64,000 nucleotides of DNA from Pseudoalteromonas sp. A25 (GCF_009176705.1 NZ_AP021846.1:2574001-2638000); one strand, 5' to 3'. Numbered from the stretch's first letter, positions 38,140 to 46,935 are shown. The notes: a model not told the origin generated them from the sequence alone. Made by a program: numbers and translations.

Positions 38140-38418
38140 TCACCTCAATCCATTTTGTGTTTTACTGGTTAGTAGTTAACAAGCGTTATTTATTACAGCC
38201 TTTGGGGAAATTTTTTCACACGAAAAGAGTTTATACCAATTATCAAAACAGAACGTTAGGAGCAGCCCACTGTCACAGTGTGTTTTTAAGTAACAAGCCG
38301 GAAACTTTAGCAAGGCTCGGGCTGCTTAGTGGACAATGTTATCAAAGCCAGTCCATCAAAATGATGATGCACAATCAACGTTAAAAAATGACTGTGCATG
38401 TCTACTCTGAAGCGTTTG

Positions 38419-38639
38419 TTAGCGTTTTAGCTTGTACTTACGACGAATTTCATCAACTAAGCGATGACGAGAACTTTTTCCCTCTCATGAGGCCCAAATA
38501 AAGCGCTAACAGAGCCTAAAAGGTTAACTGCACGTTCTAAGCGTTTTAATTGCACCGCATCTATGTTCGACTTTTCAATAATTTCACTTATCTTCAGTAT
38601 TGCAAGCTCTTTAGCTGCTATACCTTCTGGCAAACCAGA
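38419..38639 (-). pseudogene. Frameshifted remnant of a small protein gene
   Basis: In the 555-base gap 38140-38694 a minus-strand frame reads SGLPEGIAAKELAILKIS and continues with IIEKSNIDAVQLKRLERAVN, LLGSVSALFGPHERE, then hits a stop. Coding resumes in another frame as SSRHRLVDEIRRKYKLKR followed by TAA at 38419-38421. The amino-acid composition looks like a real charged helical DNA-binding-type protein, and the upstream side is closed by TAA at 38640-38642, so both ends look damaged. The family is not recognised. The rest of the gap shows only one half-palindrome and an unassigned long-range repeat AGCAGCCC / GGGCTGCT (38261-38268 / 38319-38326). Confidence 0.55.
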
Positions 38640-38694
38640 TTACTTTTCAAATATTTGCTGACAATTCAGTAGTTGGTAAAAGCTGGGAAGTCCA

Positions 38695-38934
38695 ATGAGT
38701 TATATACCTAAGTGGCTTTTACTCCCCCTGTTGGTAAGCACAGAGTTTCCAAACTCATTCTCAATGGCCATGAATCAGCTCGAAAAGTATGTTGCCATAT
38801 ACCAACTAGATGATACGCATGAAATAAAAACTTATTTAAGAAATGACAAGCTATTTTCGCGTCAATTAGGGTCTTTTATTTTTGAACTGACTCCTAAGTC
38901 TGAAACAGAGTTTGACTTTCATACATGGATATAA
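38695..38934 (+). CDS. Small hypothetical protein with export-like N-terminus
   Basis: A 79-residue ORF with a hydrophobic N-terminal segment (PKWLLLPLLVSTEF) that could be a signal peptide, then MNQLEKYVAIYQLDD, an ordinary soluble sequence ending DFHTWI. A GGGAAG Shine-Dalgarno precedes the ATG. It lies 273 bases before the CHAT-domain gene in the same direction in a low-GC patch. It may be a fragment of a longer gene, since no domain is recognised and the 38935-39207 gap shows no continuing frame. Real expression is uncertain. Confidence 0.45.
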   Translation: MSYIPKWLLLPLLVSTEFPNSFSMAMNQLEKYVAIYQLDDTHEIKTYLRNDKLFSRQLGSFIFELTPKSETEFDFHTWI

Positions 38935-39207
38935 AATGACCACCTTATTTTTAACTATCTCCAAGTGTGCTGTAAAACGTCTATCGACCATGTTAGTTAA
39001 AGATGGGTGATACTCTTCTCGGATTAAGCAAAGGATATGGAAGAAAATTTGACCTATCGCTTAATATTATTTCTCTAATCACCTTACGCTTTTATAAACG
39101 AGCAAGTATAGTTGATGCTTTCTGACTTAGTTAGGAAGCATCGATAGTCTCTATTTTTATGCTGTAAAAATACAAGGCTATCATTTTATAATTATATAAG
39201 GACAGTT

Positions 39208-40197
39208 ATGATAAAAAGAATTTTCACTTTTATTTTACTATCTCTCTCCATATCAAGTTCAGCTTTCTACTCAACCAATAGAATACTCTATTTAAATTTA
39301 ACATCATCTGAAGAAACTATATCGATCGAAGCCAAACTAGATGGAAAAACAAAAAAATTCAGACTTGACGAAGATAGCAATATCACAAAAAGGAACTTTA
39401 AATCCATTTTAGAAAAGCTGAACGAATGGGAATTAAGCAAGAAATATTTTGAAAATAATCTTGCACATTATGAAAAAACTATATTCAATCCAATTTCAAC
39501 AATGCTAGATGAATCGAATCAGGTTCATTTTATTTTAGATGAAGGAAGCTTTGCTTTTGCTTTAGATCTGATACCCTATAAAGGAAAACCGCTATTTTTA
39601 CAACGCCCTACCTCATTCAGTAGCAAACCAATTAGAGTCGTTAAGAATTATAAATTTAACCCAGATGGTTTAGGATTAACTATAAAAGATAAAACCACCG
39701 ACCCAGAAAGCGCGTCATTAATCTTGTCAAAAATAATGCCTAATACTGTAAATTATAATATGGAAAGTATATCTAAGGATCAGTTAGCACAGCTCAGCAA
39801 CTTAGATATGGCATTAATTAGTTTGCATGGAATTGCATCTGATGGCGTAGCTTTTATGCAGCTCAATGATGAAGAGGTCTATTCTTACGACCTTGCTCAG
39901 TTAAATAGTCGACTGCTCTATTTGGACTCTTGCCAAATAGGATCCTCGTTTAATTTTGCAGAGCAAGTATCAAAAAGTGCGAATCAGTTTATTATAGCGC
40001 CACTATTCGATAATGAAGCTGGCGACTCATCAACCTTAACTATTCAGTCATTTTTTACTCAATTGAATAATGGTAGCACCCCCGCGAATGCCATGTACCA
40101 TACTCGCAAGTCACTTTTCGAGGGATATAACAATACTTATGGTTTCAAAACAGCAATTTGGAAAGCTTACCCATTCAGAGTAATTCAAAGCAACTAG
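39208..40197 (+). CDS. Exported CHAT-domain (caspase-like) protein
   Basis: A 329-residue protein with a signal peptide (about 1-19, MIKRIFTFILLSLSISSSA). The N-terminal half is not recognised. The C-terminal half fits a CHAT/caspase-HetF protease fold: strand plus His dyad residue in MALISLHGIASDG (His207), then the ligand-turn region MQLNDEEVYSYDL, then LLYLDSCQIGSSF with Cys242, then AEQVSKSANQFIIAPLFDNE and a helix ending AMYHTRKSLFEG. CHAT proteins are usually cytoplasmic in bacteria (often with TPRs), so an exported form is unusual. AAGGACAG Shine-Dalgarno before the ATG. Base use is more AT-rich than the core genes around, suggesting acquisition. Confidence 0.75.
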   Translation: MIKRIFTFILLSLSISSSAFYSTNRILYLNLTSSEETISIEAKLDGKTKKFRLDEDSNITKRNFKSILEKLNEWELSKKYFENNLAHYEKTIFNPISTMLDESNQVHFILDEGSFAFALDLIPYKGKPLFLQRPTSFSSKPIRVVKNYKFNPDGLGLTIKDKTTDPESASLILSKIMPNTVNYNMESISKDQLAQLSNLDMALISLHGIASDGVAFMQLNDEEVYSYDLAQLNSRLLYLDSCQIGSSFNFAEQVSKSANQFIIAPLFDNEAGDSSTLTIQSFFTQLNNGSTPANAMYHTRKSLFEGYNNTYGFKTAIWKAYPFRVIQSN

Positions 40198-40350
40198 CAC
40201 ATTAGCTTAGACAACACCCCAACATGCAAACTAGTGTGCAAATATAGAATGTCAGCTTCAGATGGTCACGTCCCACAGCATCACAATGTGCCGTGATTGA
40301 AGTGACCATATATGTTTACACAGACATTCACTAATAATTAGGAGCCGTTA

Positions 40351-41097
40351 CTACGGCTTTAAAATTATCATTTCTTTTGCTACAAGTGCAGCTGAAGGCA
40401 AAAACATTGTTGAGACAATACGTTGATCAGCAACCACTGCATGTTTATCTTTTAGTGTTTTCTTATTTTGCGCAATTGCACCATTCTTATTAAGCTGACT
40501 TTCAATAAGAAAAGGCAAAAGTGTTCCTTGCTTAGCCCATGACTTAGATGTTTCGGTAGAGTTAGGAAATCCGGCTATTTTTTTCCCTTTCACCAAAAAC
40601 TCCCCGTTAGATAATGTCACGTTTGCAATGCCAGCTGAACCATGACCACCCACACCGATAATACCGCCAGACTCATATACACTACTGATAATAGAGTGAA
40701 TTTTTTTGTTATCTGCAACGTCAAACATTACACCATAACCACCACCAATAAACACACCCCAATAGTCATTAGGATCAATTTGAGAGGGCGAGAATGAACT
40801 GTTCGCTTTGTCTAAGAATCCTTCATATTTGATGGTGTAACTACTTATGCCAAGAGGATCCATCATAAACCGAACTTCTCCACCTTTGGGTGATACAAAA
40901 TCAACGTCAAAGCCGTGACTGACAAAAATGTGATAAGGAGGCGCAAATTCCCATAAATTATTTCTGGCGTCATGCTTTTCAGGATCTCCCATATCTACCA
41001 TATTAGAGGCTACGATTAGCACTTTCTTATTAGGCTCTGCTATCGCATTGGTGGCAAAAAAGGCTGCAGTGAGTAAAATCGTGATTAAGAGTTTCAT
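40351..41097 (-). CDS. Exported DJ-1/PfpI-family protein lacking the catalytic cysteine
   Basis: A 248-residue protein with a signal peptide (about 1-20, ATNAIA|EP). The class I glutamine-amidotransferase-like fold is shown by KKVLIVASNMVDM, FVSPKGGEVRFMMDPLG, WGVFIGGGYGVMFDVADN and the nucleophile-elbow region GIIGVGGHGSAGI. In active members the elbow reads AxCHGP; here the residue before His152 is Gly151, so the nucleophile is missing. A normal hydrolase or glyoxalase function is therefore unlikely unless another residue serves. Chaperone or binding role, or decay, are possible. It sits next to an IS110-type remnant. Confidence 0.78.
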   Translation of the reverse strand: MKLLITILLTAAFFATNAIAEPNKKVLIVASNMVDMGDPEKHDARNNLWEFAPPYHIFVSHGFDVDFVSPKGGEVRFMMDPLGISSYTIKYEGFLDKANSSFSPSQIDPNDYWGVFIGGGYGVMFDVADNKKIHSIISSVYESGGIIGVGGHGSAGIANVTLSNGEFLVKGKKIAGFPNSTETSKSWAKQGTLLPFLIESQLNKNGAIAQNKKTLKDKHAVVADQRIVSTMFLPSAALVAKEMIILKP

Positions 41098-41178
41098 TGG
41101 TTTCCTTTATAAATAACTAAAATAATCCTTTAGACGAGACAAATGACGAAAAGGTTTAAATGCTGAATTCGCGGGCGC

Positions 41179-41436
41179 ATTGACCTAGCAAAAACGCATT
41201 TCGATTACTAGGTGTTGATAGTCACGGCCATCCTTGTTTATCCAAACGTCTTTCTCGAAGCTAGCCTGCCGCCTTGTGAAATTGTTATGGGAGCCTTTGT
41301 GTCTTCTCCATTTTGGGCAGAACATGTTTGGCAGCAAGTCAACTTAATCCCTGCACAACATGTTACCGTTTTCGCGAAACACAGGGCATATATGATCACA
41401 GAGACTCTTTTCGCTCTTTATCCAAAGTTAGAGTAG
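41179..41436 (+). pseudogene. Remnant of an IS110-family transposase
   Basis: One plus-strand frame reads IDLAKTHFDY, a TAG stop (41209-41211), then continues in the same frame with VLIVTAILVYPNVFLEASL, PPCEIVMGAFVSSPFWAEHV, WQQVNLIPAQHVTVFAKH and ends at TAG. IDLAKT..., ..LPPC..-ME-type.., ..WA.., ..V.LIPAQ.V..F.K.. is the order of segments in the N-terminal DEDD domain of IS110/IS1111-type transposases. No catalytic core beyond this, no C-terminal half and no terminal repeats were found, so it is a dead fragment. The gap 41098-41522 holds nothing else. Confidence 0.75.
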
Positions 41437-41522
41437 CTAACAATGTTATTTTCGGTTGTTCTCCAATCATCGTCCAAAAATAAAAGCGGGTGGCCACGCA
41501 AGTTACTTGAGGAAAGGCTTTG

Positions 41523-42329
41523 CTAGTGTTTAATACGCGACAACAACTCCACTATTTCTGCCACTACCATGTCTGGCTCATCATTTTGTGGGAAGTGATA
41601 ACTCTTATTTGTCAAAACGACTTTACCTTGTGGAAAAGCAGTAGCCCAATTTGAATTCAGTTTGCCCCACATATCACGAGCTTGATCCGTAAAAAATAAA
41701 AGTTGGGGCTCTTCAAACTTTTTTGTAGACGCTATTACTGTTACTGGAATATTTGGAATTTCAGGATAGTCTGGCAGCGGTCGTTTTGACCAGAAGTCAA
41801 GATACTGATTTGACATACCGTTAGCTAAATCATCAAGTTTTACTTGAGCTATTTGCTTTTCAGCTAACTCTAAATCAATTTTACGCATAATATCAACGTC
41901 ATGCTCTGAGGCTGGCTCAATCAACATTAATGCTAAAACTTTGTCGGGATACGTTGACGAAAACCTCCTTGCGATATACGCCCCATAAGAATGGGCGACA
42001 TAAACAACAGGTTGATCAATTTTCAAAGCGGTTAGAAGTAATGAAGCCTCTTGAGCATATTCTTCAGATGTGTAGTTTTTTTTGATTTTTTCAGAGCCAC
42101 CATTACCAATTCTCGAGTAACGAATAACTTTAGTTTTCTTAGCTAGCTTTTCAAAGATTAGGTCCCAATCAGACAACCCAGCAGAGCCACCAGCCTCTAA
42201 AAAAACAATATGCTCACCACTACCTTTGATTTCATATTCAACATCATAACCTTTCACTTTGATGAAGCTAACTTCAGAAGAGGCGTTAAAAGAAAATAGA
42301 AAGAGTAAAAGCAATAATATGAGTTTCAT
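41523..42329 (-). CDS. Exported alpha/beta hydrolase
   Basis: A 268-residue alpha/beta-hydrolase with a signal peptide (about 1-18, MKLILLLLLFLFSFNASS). The oxyanion-strand EAGGSAGLSDWDLIFEKL, the nucleophile elbow VAHSYGAYIA (Ser114), and late segments EPASEHDV and LTNKSYHFPQNDEPD (probable catalytic His) are visible. Substrate is not predictable; homologues include peptidases, lipases and haloperoxidase-like enzymes. It lies between the IS110 remnant and an interrupted membrane ORF in the patch next to ffh. Confidence 0.82.
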   Translation of the reverse strand: MKLILLLLLFLFSFNASSEVSFIKVKGYDVEYEIKGSGEHIVFLEAGGSAGLSDWDLIFEKLAKKTKVIRYSRIGNGGSEKIKKNYTSEEYAQEASLLLTALKIDQPVVYVAHSYGAYIARRFSSTYPDKVLALMLIEPASEHDVDIMRKIDLELAEKQIAQVKLDDLANGMSNQYLDFWSKRPLPDYPEIPNIPVTVIASTKKFEEPQLLFFTDQARDMWGKLNSNWATAFPQGKVVLTNKSYHFPQNDEPDMVVAEIVELLSRIKH

Positions 42330-42438
42330 ATGACATCCTTAAAGATAATGCTTGCCGTAAACAGTACAAAATAGCAGGCTTAACTAAGCAAAGAATGAGC
42401 GCAAGCCTGCTGTTTTGCGTCCTTTTTTAACAACTTTG

Positions 42439-42978
42439 TTAGTGTTTTTTGTTAATTTCATCGACTATATCATAACCCCAAAATCCGGCTCTTAATTTTA
42501 CCTTTAGCTGGTCACCAACTTTATAGGGATTACTTGTATCTGTGCCTAGACTATAACTAGTTTCCGATATTCCATCTGATATTCGCACATATTCAAAAAG
42601 ATCGTAACGAACACGCTATTGACCAACTCCGGTTACTCTGAATTCTTTGTGGGTCACCTCATTAGATGAAAACTTATGATTCGTGACAGCAATAAACCCC
42701 ATGCTGCCAATTGTAGTAAGCACCGCAATCGCCGGGAAATTTAGTATCTTATGGTGGAACGGTGTTGAATCCGGCTTATATTCAATAATAATATTAGCCG
42801 ATTTATCATGCCTCCATTTTTGATAAAGCCGAAGTACTGGCGCAGCCAGTAAGCCTAAACCTACCGCTACATAAGTTAAAACACCATCATCAAGAACATC
42901 ACTAAATACCAAAAAACTTAGTTGGATAATGGCGGCACCATAAAGTCCAATAAAAGCTAATGAAAAAAGATGATTCAT
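42439..42978 (-). pseudogene. Membrane protein ORF interrupted by an in-frame amber codon
   Basis: The minus-strand frame from 42978 encodes 120 residues (two hydrophobic helices at about 3-24 and 33-53, a charged loop RLYQKWRHDKSANIII and a third helix at about 80-98), ends with VTGVGQ at TAG (42616-42618), and then stays open in the same frame for another 58 codons (RVRYDLFEYVRISDG, NPYKVGDQLKVKLRAG, YDIVDEINKKH) to TAA at 42439-42441. The tail has good coding character and its beta-rich look recalls DUF3592-type membrane-protein domains. The likely explanation is a CAG-to-TAG change; a sequencing error is possible. Confidence 0.68.
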
Positions 42979-43170
42979 TGTACCTCTTGAGCACTAACAG
43001 CTTATCCTCTCCCACAATGTGGGGGTAAATACTGACAAAACGGGTTATATTACGTGCCTCAATCTTCCCACGTCAAAAATTCAGTGTAAACAGGATTTTA
43101 GAGATCTCCAAAATCTGTTTCTGTCAAAATAGAGCAAGGCGACGCGTAATAATGTTATCAAGCAAGCAAC

Positions 43171-43199
43171 AAAAAACCCGAGCTTGGCTCGGGTTTTTT
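43171..43199 (-). terminator. Rho-independent terminator after ffh
   Basis: AAAAAACCCGAGC / GCTCGGGTTTTTT form a 13-bp perfect stem around TTG, immediately downstream of ffh (stop at 43215). It has U-runs in both directions. Confidence 0.95.
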
Positions 43200-43214
43200 G
43201 ACAATTTTTATCGC

Positions 43215-44594
43215 TTAAAACTTCGGGCCACCGCCGCCCATCATGCCTGGCGGTAACATGCCTTTCATGCCGCGCATCATTTTTTGCATGCCGCCTTTGC
43301 CTTTCATCTTTTTCATCATCTTTTGCATTTGCGTAAATTGCTTAAGCAGCTTGTTGATATCTTGCACTTGAGTGCCAGAGCCTGCCGCAATACGCTTTTT
43401 GCGTGAGCCTTTGATTATTTCAGGACGAGCACGCTCTTTTGGCGTCATTGAGCTGATGATGGCTTCCATCTGGTTAAAGGTTTTATCTCCAACCTGACCT
43501 TTTACCGCATCTGGTAAGTTATTCATACCCGGCAGCTTTTCCAACATCGACATCATGCCGCCCATGTTTTTCATTTGGCGTAACTGCTCAGCAAAGTCTT
43601 CTAGGGTAAAGCCGTCGCCTTTAAATACCTTTTCAGCTACTTTGGCCGCTTTATCTTTATCAACCTTCATCTCAACTTCTTCGATAAGCGACAATACGTC
43701 ACCCATTCCCAAAATTCGAGATGCAATACGGTCTGGGTGGAATGGCTCTAGCGCGTCTGTGCGCTCACCCACACCAATAAATTTAATTGGTTTGCCAGTA
43801 ATATGACGAATTGACAACGCCGCACCACCACGGGCATCACCATCGGTTTTGGTCAAGATCACACCGGTCAGTGGCAGCGCTTCATCAAAGGCTTTAGCAG
43901 TATTTGCCGCATCTTGACCTGTCATCGAGTCTACAACAAACAGCGTTTCTATTGGATTAATAGCACCGTGCAGTGCTTTAATCTCATCCATCATATCGCT
44001 GTCTACGTGCAGACGACCTGCAGTATCAACAAGCACAACATCGATAAACTTTTTCTTGGCGTGGCTAATTGCATTGGTGGCAATATCTACAGGCTTTTGT
44101 GAAATATCACTGGGGAAAAACTCGACATCTACTTCGCTGGCCAATGTTTCTAGCTGTTTAATTGCTGCGGGGCGATATACGTCGGCACTGACCACAAGCA
44201 CAGACTTCTTTTTGCGCTCTTTTAAAAACTTAGCCAATTTACCGATACTGGTGGTTTTACCCGCACCTTGCAGACCCGCCATCATCACAACCGCAGGTGG
44301 CTGCGCCGCTAGGTTTAGCTCTTCATTCGATTCGCCCATGGCTTTTTCAAGCTCTTCGCGAACAATTTTAATGAATACCTGACCCGGGCTTAAACTTTTG
44401 GTGACCTCTACGCCAACCGCGCGCTCTTTTACTTGTTTAACAAACTCACGAACCACAGGTAACGCGACATCGGCCTCAAGCAGCGCCATACGTACTTCGC
44501 GCAGAGTTTCTTTAATATTATCTTCGGTTAGGCGGCCTCGGCCGCTGATGTTTTTTAGCGTTTTACCTAAACGTTCCTGGAGGTTTTCAAACAT
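43215..44594 (-). CDS. ffh: Signal recognition particle GTPase Ffh
   Basis: Ffh binds 4.5S RNA and targets membrane proteins co-translationally to FtsY and the translocon. The 459 residues show the helical N domain, the G domain with P-loop GLQGAGKTTSIGKLA (about 107-121), DTAGRLHVD, TKTDGDARGG and the GVGERTD end, and the methionine-rich M domain with the RNA-binding KGSRKKRIAAGSG and the Met/Gly tail. Downstream, where many gammaproteobacteria carry rpsP, this genome has a terminator followed by accessory genes. It is divergent from ypjD. Confidence 0.98.
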   Translation of the reverse strand: MFENLQERLGKTLKNISGRGRLTEDNIKETLREVRMALLEADVALPVVREFVKQVKERAVGVEVTKSLSPGQVFIKIVREELEKAMGESNEELNLAAQPPAVVMMAGLQGAGKTTSIGKLAKFLKERKKKSVLVVSADVYRPAAIKQLETLASEVDVEFFPSDISQKPVDIATNAISHAKKKFIDVVLVDTAGRLHVDSDMMDEIKALHGAINPIETLFVVDSMTGQDAANTAKAFDEALPLTGVILTKTDGDARGGAALSIRHITGKPIKFIGVGERTDALEPFHPDRIASRILGMGDVLSLIEEVEMKVDKDKAAKVAEKVFKGDGFTLEDFAEQLRQMKNMGGMMSMLEKLPGMNNLPDAVKGQVGDKTFNQMEAIISSMTPKERARPEIIKGSRKKRIAAGSGTQVQDINKLLKQFTQMQKMMKKMKGKGGMQKMMRGMKGMLPPGMMGGGGPKF

Positions 44595-44757
44595 GTATTA
44601 GGTTCCAATAATTCGTAATTGTTTTGCATTATACTGATATGGCCCCGACTAATACAGTGTTCAAGTGCATACAAAGTTTCTTTTTGGAAACTCTATGCAA
44701 GAAGCAGTGCTTAAAATACAATAGCTTTTATAAAGGAAATTTATTAGTGGGCACACT

Positions 44758-45567
44758 TTGATGTTGATTGTTAGCTTGTCTTTATTTGCCAGCCTGTTTT
44801 ATGTACTTGCGACGGGTCATGTTTTATCAAGGCTATTTCACAAAGAAGGGCCAAATCAAAAGCTCACAATTATTTTAAGCACCTTGGCTATTTTGGGTCA
44901 TATGCTGTTGTTGGTAAATTCAGTATTCACCCACGACGGACAAGATTTAAGTACGGTCAATGTGGCAATGCTTACTTGCTGGGTGATAGTCGTGAGCGTG
45001 ACAACCGTATCGCTAAAGTTTCCTGCAACCTTGTTACTTCCAGTAGTGTACGGCTTTGCCGCCATATTATTAATTTCCAGTTTATTTATCCCGCACCATA
45101 TTGTGATGCACACCATTAATGTTGACTTAGGCTTAGTGGTCCATATTTCTCTTTCTTTGCTGGCTTATTGCGTACTGATCATCGCAACACTGTACGCAGT
45201 GCAGTTTTTTTATATTGATAACCGACTAAAACACAAAGATTTAGCCATTATGCACAGCCATTTGCCACCACTTATGCAAGTTGAAAGGCAACTTTATCAG
45301 CTACTTACTATTGGCACAGCCTTGCTTACACTTGCGTTGTTGTCGGGGTTCGTATTTTTAGACGGTATGTTCGCAAAAGAGTTTATTCACAAAACTGTAT
45401 TATCGTTAGTAGCATGGACCATATTTGCAGCAGTTACCCTTGGCCACCATAAATTTGGTTGGCGAGGTAAGGCTGTGGTAGTGTCAATCATGACTGCTTC
45501 TGGATTGATTACATTGGCTTATTTTGGCAGCCGATTTATTCAAGAAGTCATCCTAGGGAAGTTTTAG
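44758..45567 (+). CDS. ypjD: CcsA/YpjD-type inner-membrane protein
   Basis: A 269-residue integral membrane protein with about eight helices, of the cytochrome-c-assembly (CcsA-like) superfamily. Segments include LDLGLVVHISLSLLAYCV-like GLVVHISLSLLAYCVLI (about 127-143) with a conserved His, and YAVQFFYIDNRLKHKDL. Bacterial YpjD has no proven function; involvement in heme handling is inferred from the family. It is divergent from ffh and followed by the corB-like gene in the same direction, the conserved E. coli-type arrangement (yfjD-ypjD-ffh). Confidence 0.9.
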   Translation: MMLIVSLSLFASLFYVLATGHVLSRLFHKEGPNQKLTIILSTLAILGHMLLLVNSVFTHDGQDLSTVNVAMLTCWVIVVSVTTVSLKFPATLLLPVVYGFAAILLISSLFIPHHIVMHTINVDLGLVVHISLSLLAYCVLIIATLYAVQFFYIDNRLKHKDLAIMHSHLPPLMQVERQLYQLLTIGTALLTLALLSGFVFLDGMFAKEFIHKTVLSLVAWTIFAAVTLGHHKFGWRGKAVVVSIMTASGLITLAYFGSRFIQEVILGKF

Positions 45568-45628
45568 CTTGACTCTTGCCGCCAGCTAACGCTTAATACA
45601 CGTTCGTAAGTTTGAAAGGGATCCACTG

Positions 45629-46885
45629 TTGGACGACATATCAACAAGCACCTTATTTATAATATTGGGCTTGCTTATCATGATCTCGGGCTATTTCTCT
45701 AGCTCTGAAACGGGGATCATGTCAATAAACCGCATTCGATTGCGACATCTAGAAAAAGAAAACCACCGGGCAGCAAAACGCGTAAGTAAACTGCTACGAC
45801 GCCCTGATAGGCTCATCGGCCTGATCCTCATCGGTAACAACCTCGTTAATATTGCAGCTGCGCAAGTTGCCACCATCATAGGTTTACGTTTATACGGCGA
45901 TATGGGTATTGCCATCGCAACGTTTGTATTAACACTCGTGGTACTTATTTTTGCTGAAGTTACGCCAAAAACACTCGCTGCTTTATACCCCGAGAAAGTT
46001 GCTTTTCCGAGCTCAATTATATTAAAAGGGTTACTTAAAGTATTATTCCCATTGGTTATTACCGTTAACTGGATCACCAATGGCATGCTTAAATTGTTTG
46101 GTATTTCAAGCAAACAAATTGCAGAGCATAGTTTAAGCAAAGAAGAGCTAAAAACCGTGGTGAATGAATCAAGCGCCCTACTACCGTCTAATCACCAAAA
46201 CATGCTGACTTCTATTTTAGACTTAGAGCAAGTAACTGTTGAAGATATTATGATCCCGCGAAACGAGATCAACGCCATTGATATCAACGATGATTGGAAG
46301 GATATTTCACGCCAGCTTACTCATGCACAGCATACCCGCGTACTATTGTACCGCGACCAAATTGACGATGCAGTTGGCTTTATTCACTCACGTGATGCGC
46401 TGCGCCTACTCACTAAAGAGCAATTTGATAAGCCTTCTTTGCTACGTGCAGTACGCGAAATTTACTACATACCTGAGGGCACCTCACTCAATACCCAATT
46501 GCTTAAGTTTCAACAAAGCAAAGAACGTATCGGCTTAGTGGTTGATGAGTATGGTGATATTCAAGGTTTGGTAACACTTGAAGACATACTTGAAGAAGTG
46601 GTTGGTGACTTCACCACTACGCAAACGCCTGCCGCCAGTGACGAAGTAAACATTCAAAGCGATGGCTCGGTGCTTGTTGATGGTGCGGCGAATATTCGTG
46701 ATATCAACAAAGAAATGAACTGGGAGCTGCCAACAGAAGGCCCTAAAACGTTAAGTGGTTTAATTGTTGAGCACCTTGAAGACATTCCTGATGCGCCACT
46801 TAGCTTAGTGATCGCTGCTTACCAAATGGAAGTAGTTGAACTAAAAGAAAACATGGTTAAGTTAGTTAAAGTAACTAAACGCTAA
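45629..46885 (+). CDS. CNNM/CBS-domain protein, CorB/YfjD-like
   Basis: A 418-residue membrane protein: CNNM (DUF21) domain with four helices (about 5-170: SETGIMSINRIRLRHLEKEN, LVNIAAAQVATIIG, AEVTPKTLAALYPEK), a CBS pair (about 200-330: VEDIMIPRNEINAID, RIGLVVDEYGDIQGLVTLED) and a C-terminal CorC_HlyC domain (about 345-418). The family is implicated in Mg2+/Co2+ efflux or transport. The frame opens at TTG, 61 bases after ypjD, with a GGGAT Shine-Dalgarno-like stretch upstream; no nearer ATG gives a family-like start. It ends at a good terminator. Confidence 0.93.
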   Translation: MDDISTSTLFIILGLLIMISGYFSSSETGIMSINRIRLRHLEKENHRAAKRVSKLLRRPDRLIGLILIGNNLVNIAAAQVATIIGLRLYGDMGIAIATFVLTLVVLIFAEVTPKTLAALYPEKVAFPSSIILKGLLKVLFPLVITVNWITNGMLKLFGISSKQIAEHSLSKEELKTVVNESSALLPSNHQNMLTSILDLEQVTVEDIMIPRNEINAIDINDDWKDISRQLTHAQHTRVLLYRDQIDDAVGFIHSRDALRLLTKEQFDKPSLLRAVREIYYIPEGTSLNTQLLKFQQSKERIGLVVDEYGDIQGLVTLEDILEEVVGDFTTTQTPAASDEVNIQSDGSVLVDGAANIRDINKEMNWELPTEGPKTLSGLIVEHLEDIPDAPLSLVIAAYQMEVVELKENMVKLVKVTKR

Positions 46886-46910
46886 CTTTTAAGCCAAATT
46901 ACCATAAAAG

Positions 46911-46935
46911 CCGAGCTCCGATAGCTCGGTTTTTT
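46911..46935 (+). terminator. Terminator after the CorB-like gene
   Basis: CCGAGCT / AGCTCGG stem with loop CCGAT, followed by six T. The following 150 bases up to the collagen-like lipoprotein gene show no recognisable site. Confidence 0.88.

Noticed and set aside
38230-38243. A single TTATACCAATT arm resembling the end of the 169-bp element.
   Set aside because: Only one arm is present, with no matching second arm or centre nearby, so it cannot be called a copy.
38261-38326. Long-range inverted repeat AGCAGCCC / GGGCTGCT.
   Set aside because: The 50-base loop is unstructured and no conserved RNA family was recognised. It may be chance.
38157-38384. A 75-codon plus-strand ORF in the gap next to the sigma gene.
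   Set aside because: It has no ribosome binding site, no family resemblance and covers a stretch with a half-palindrome. It is likely to be chance.
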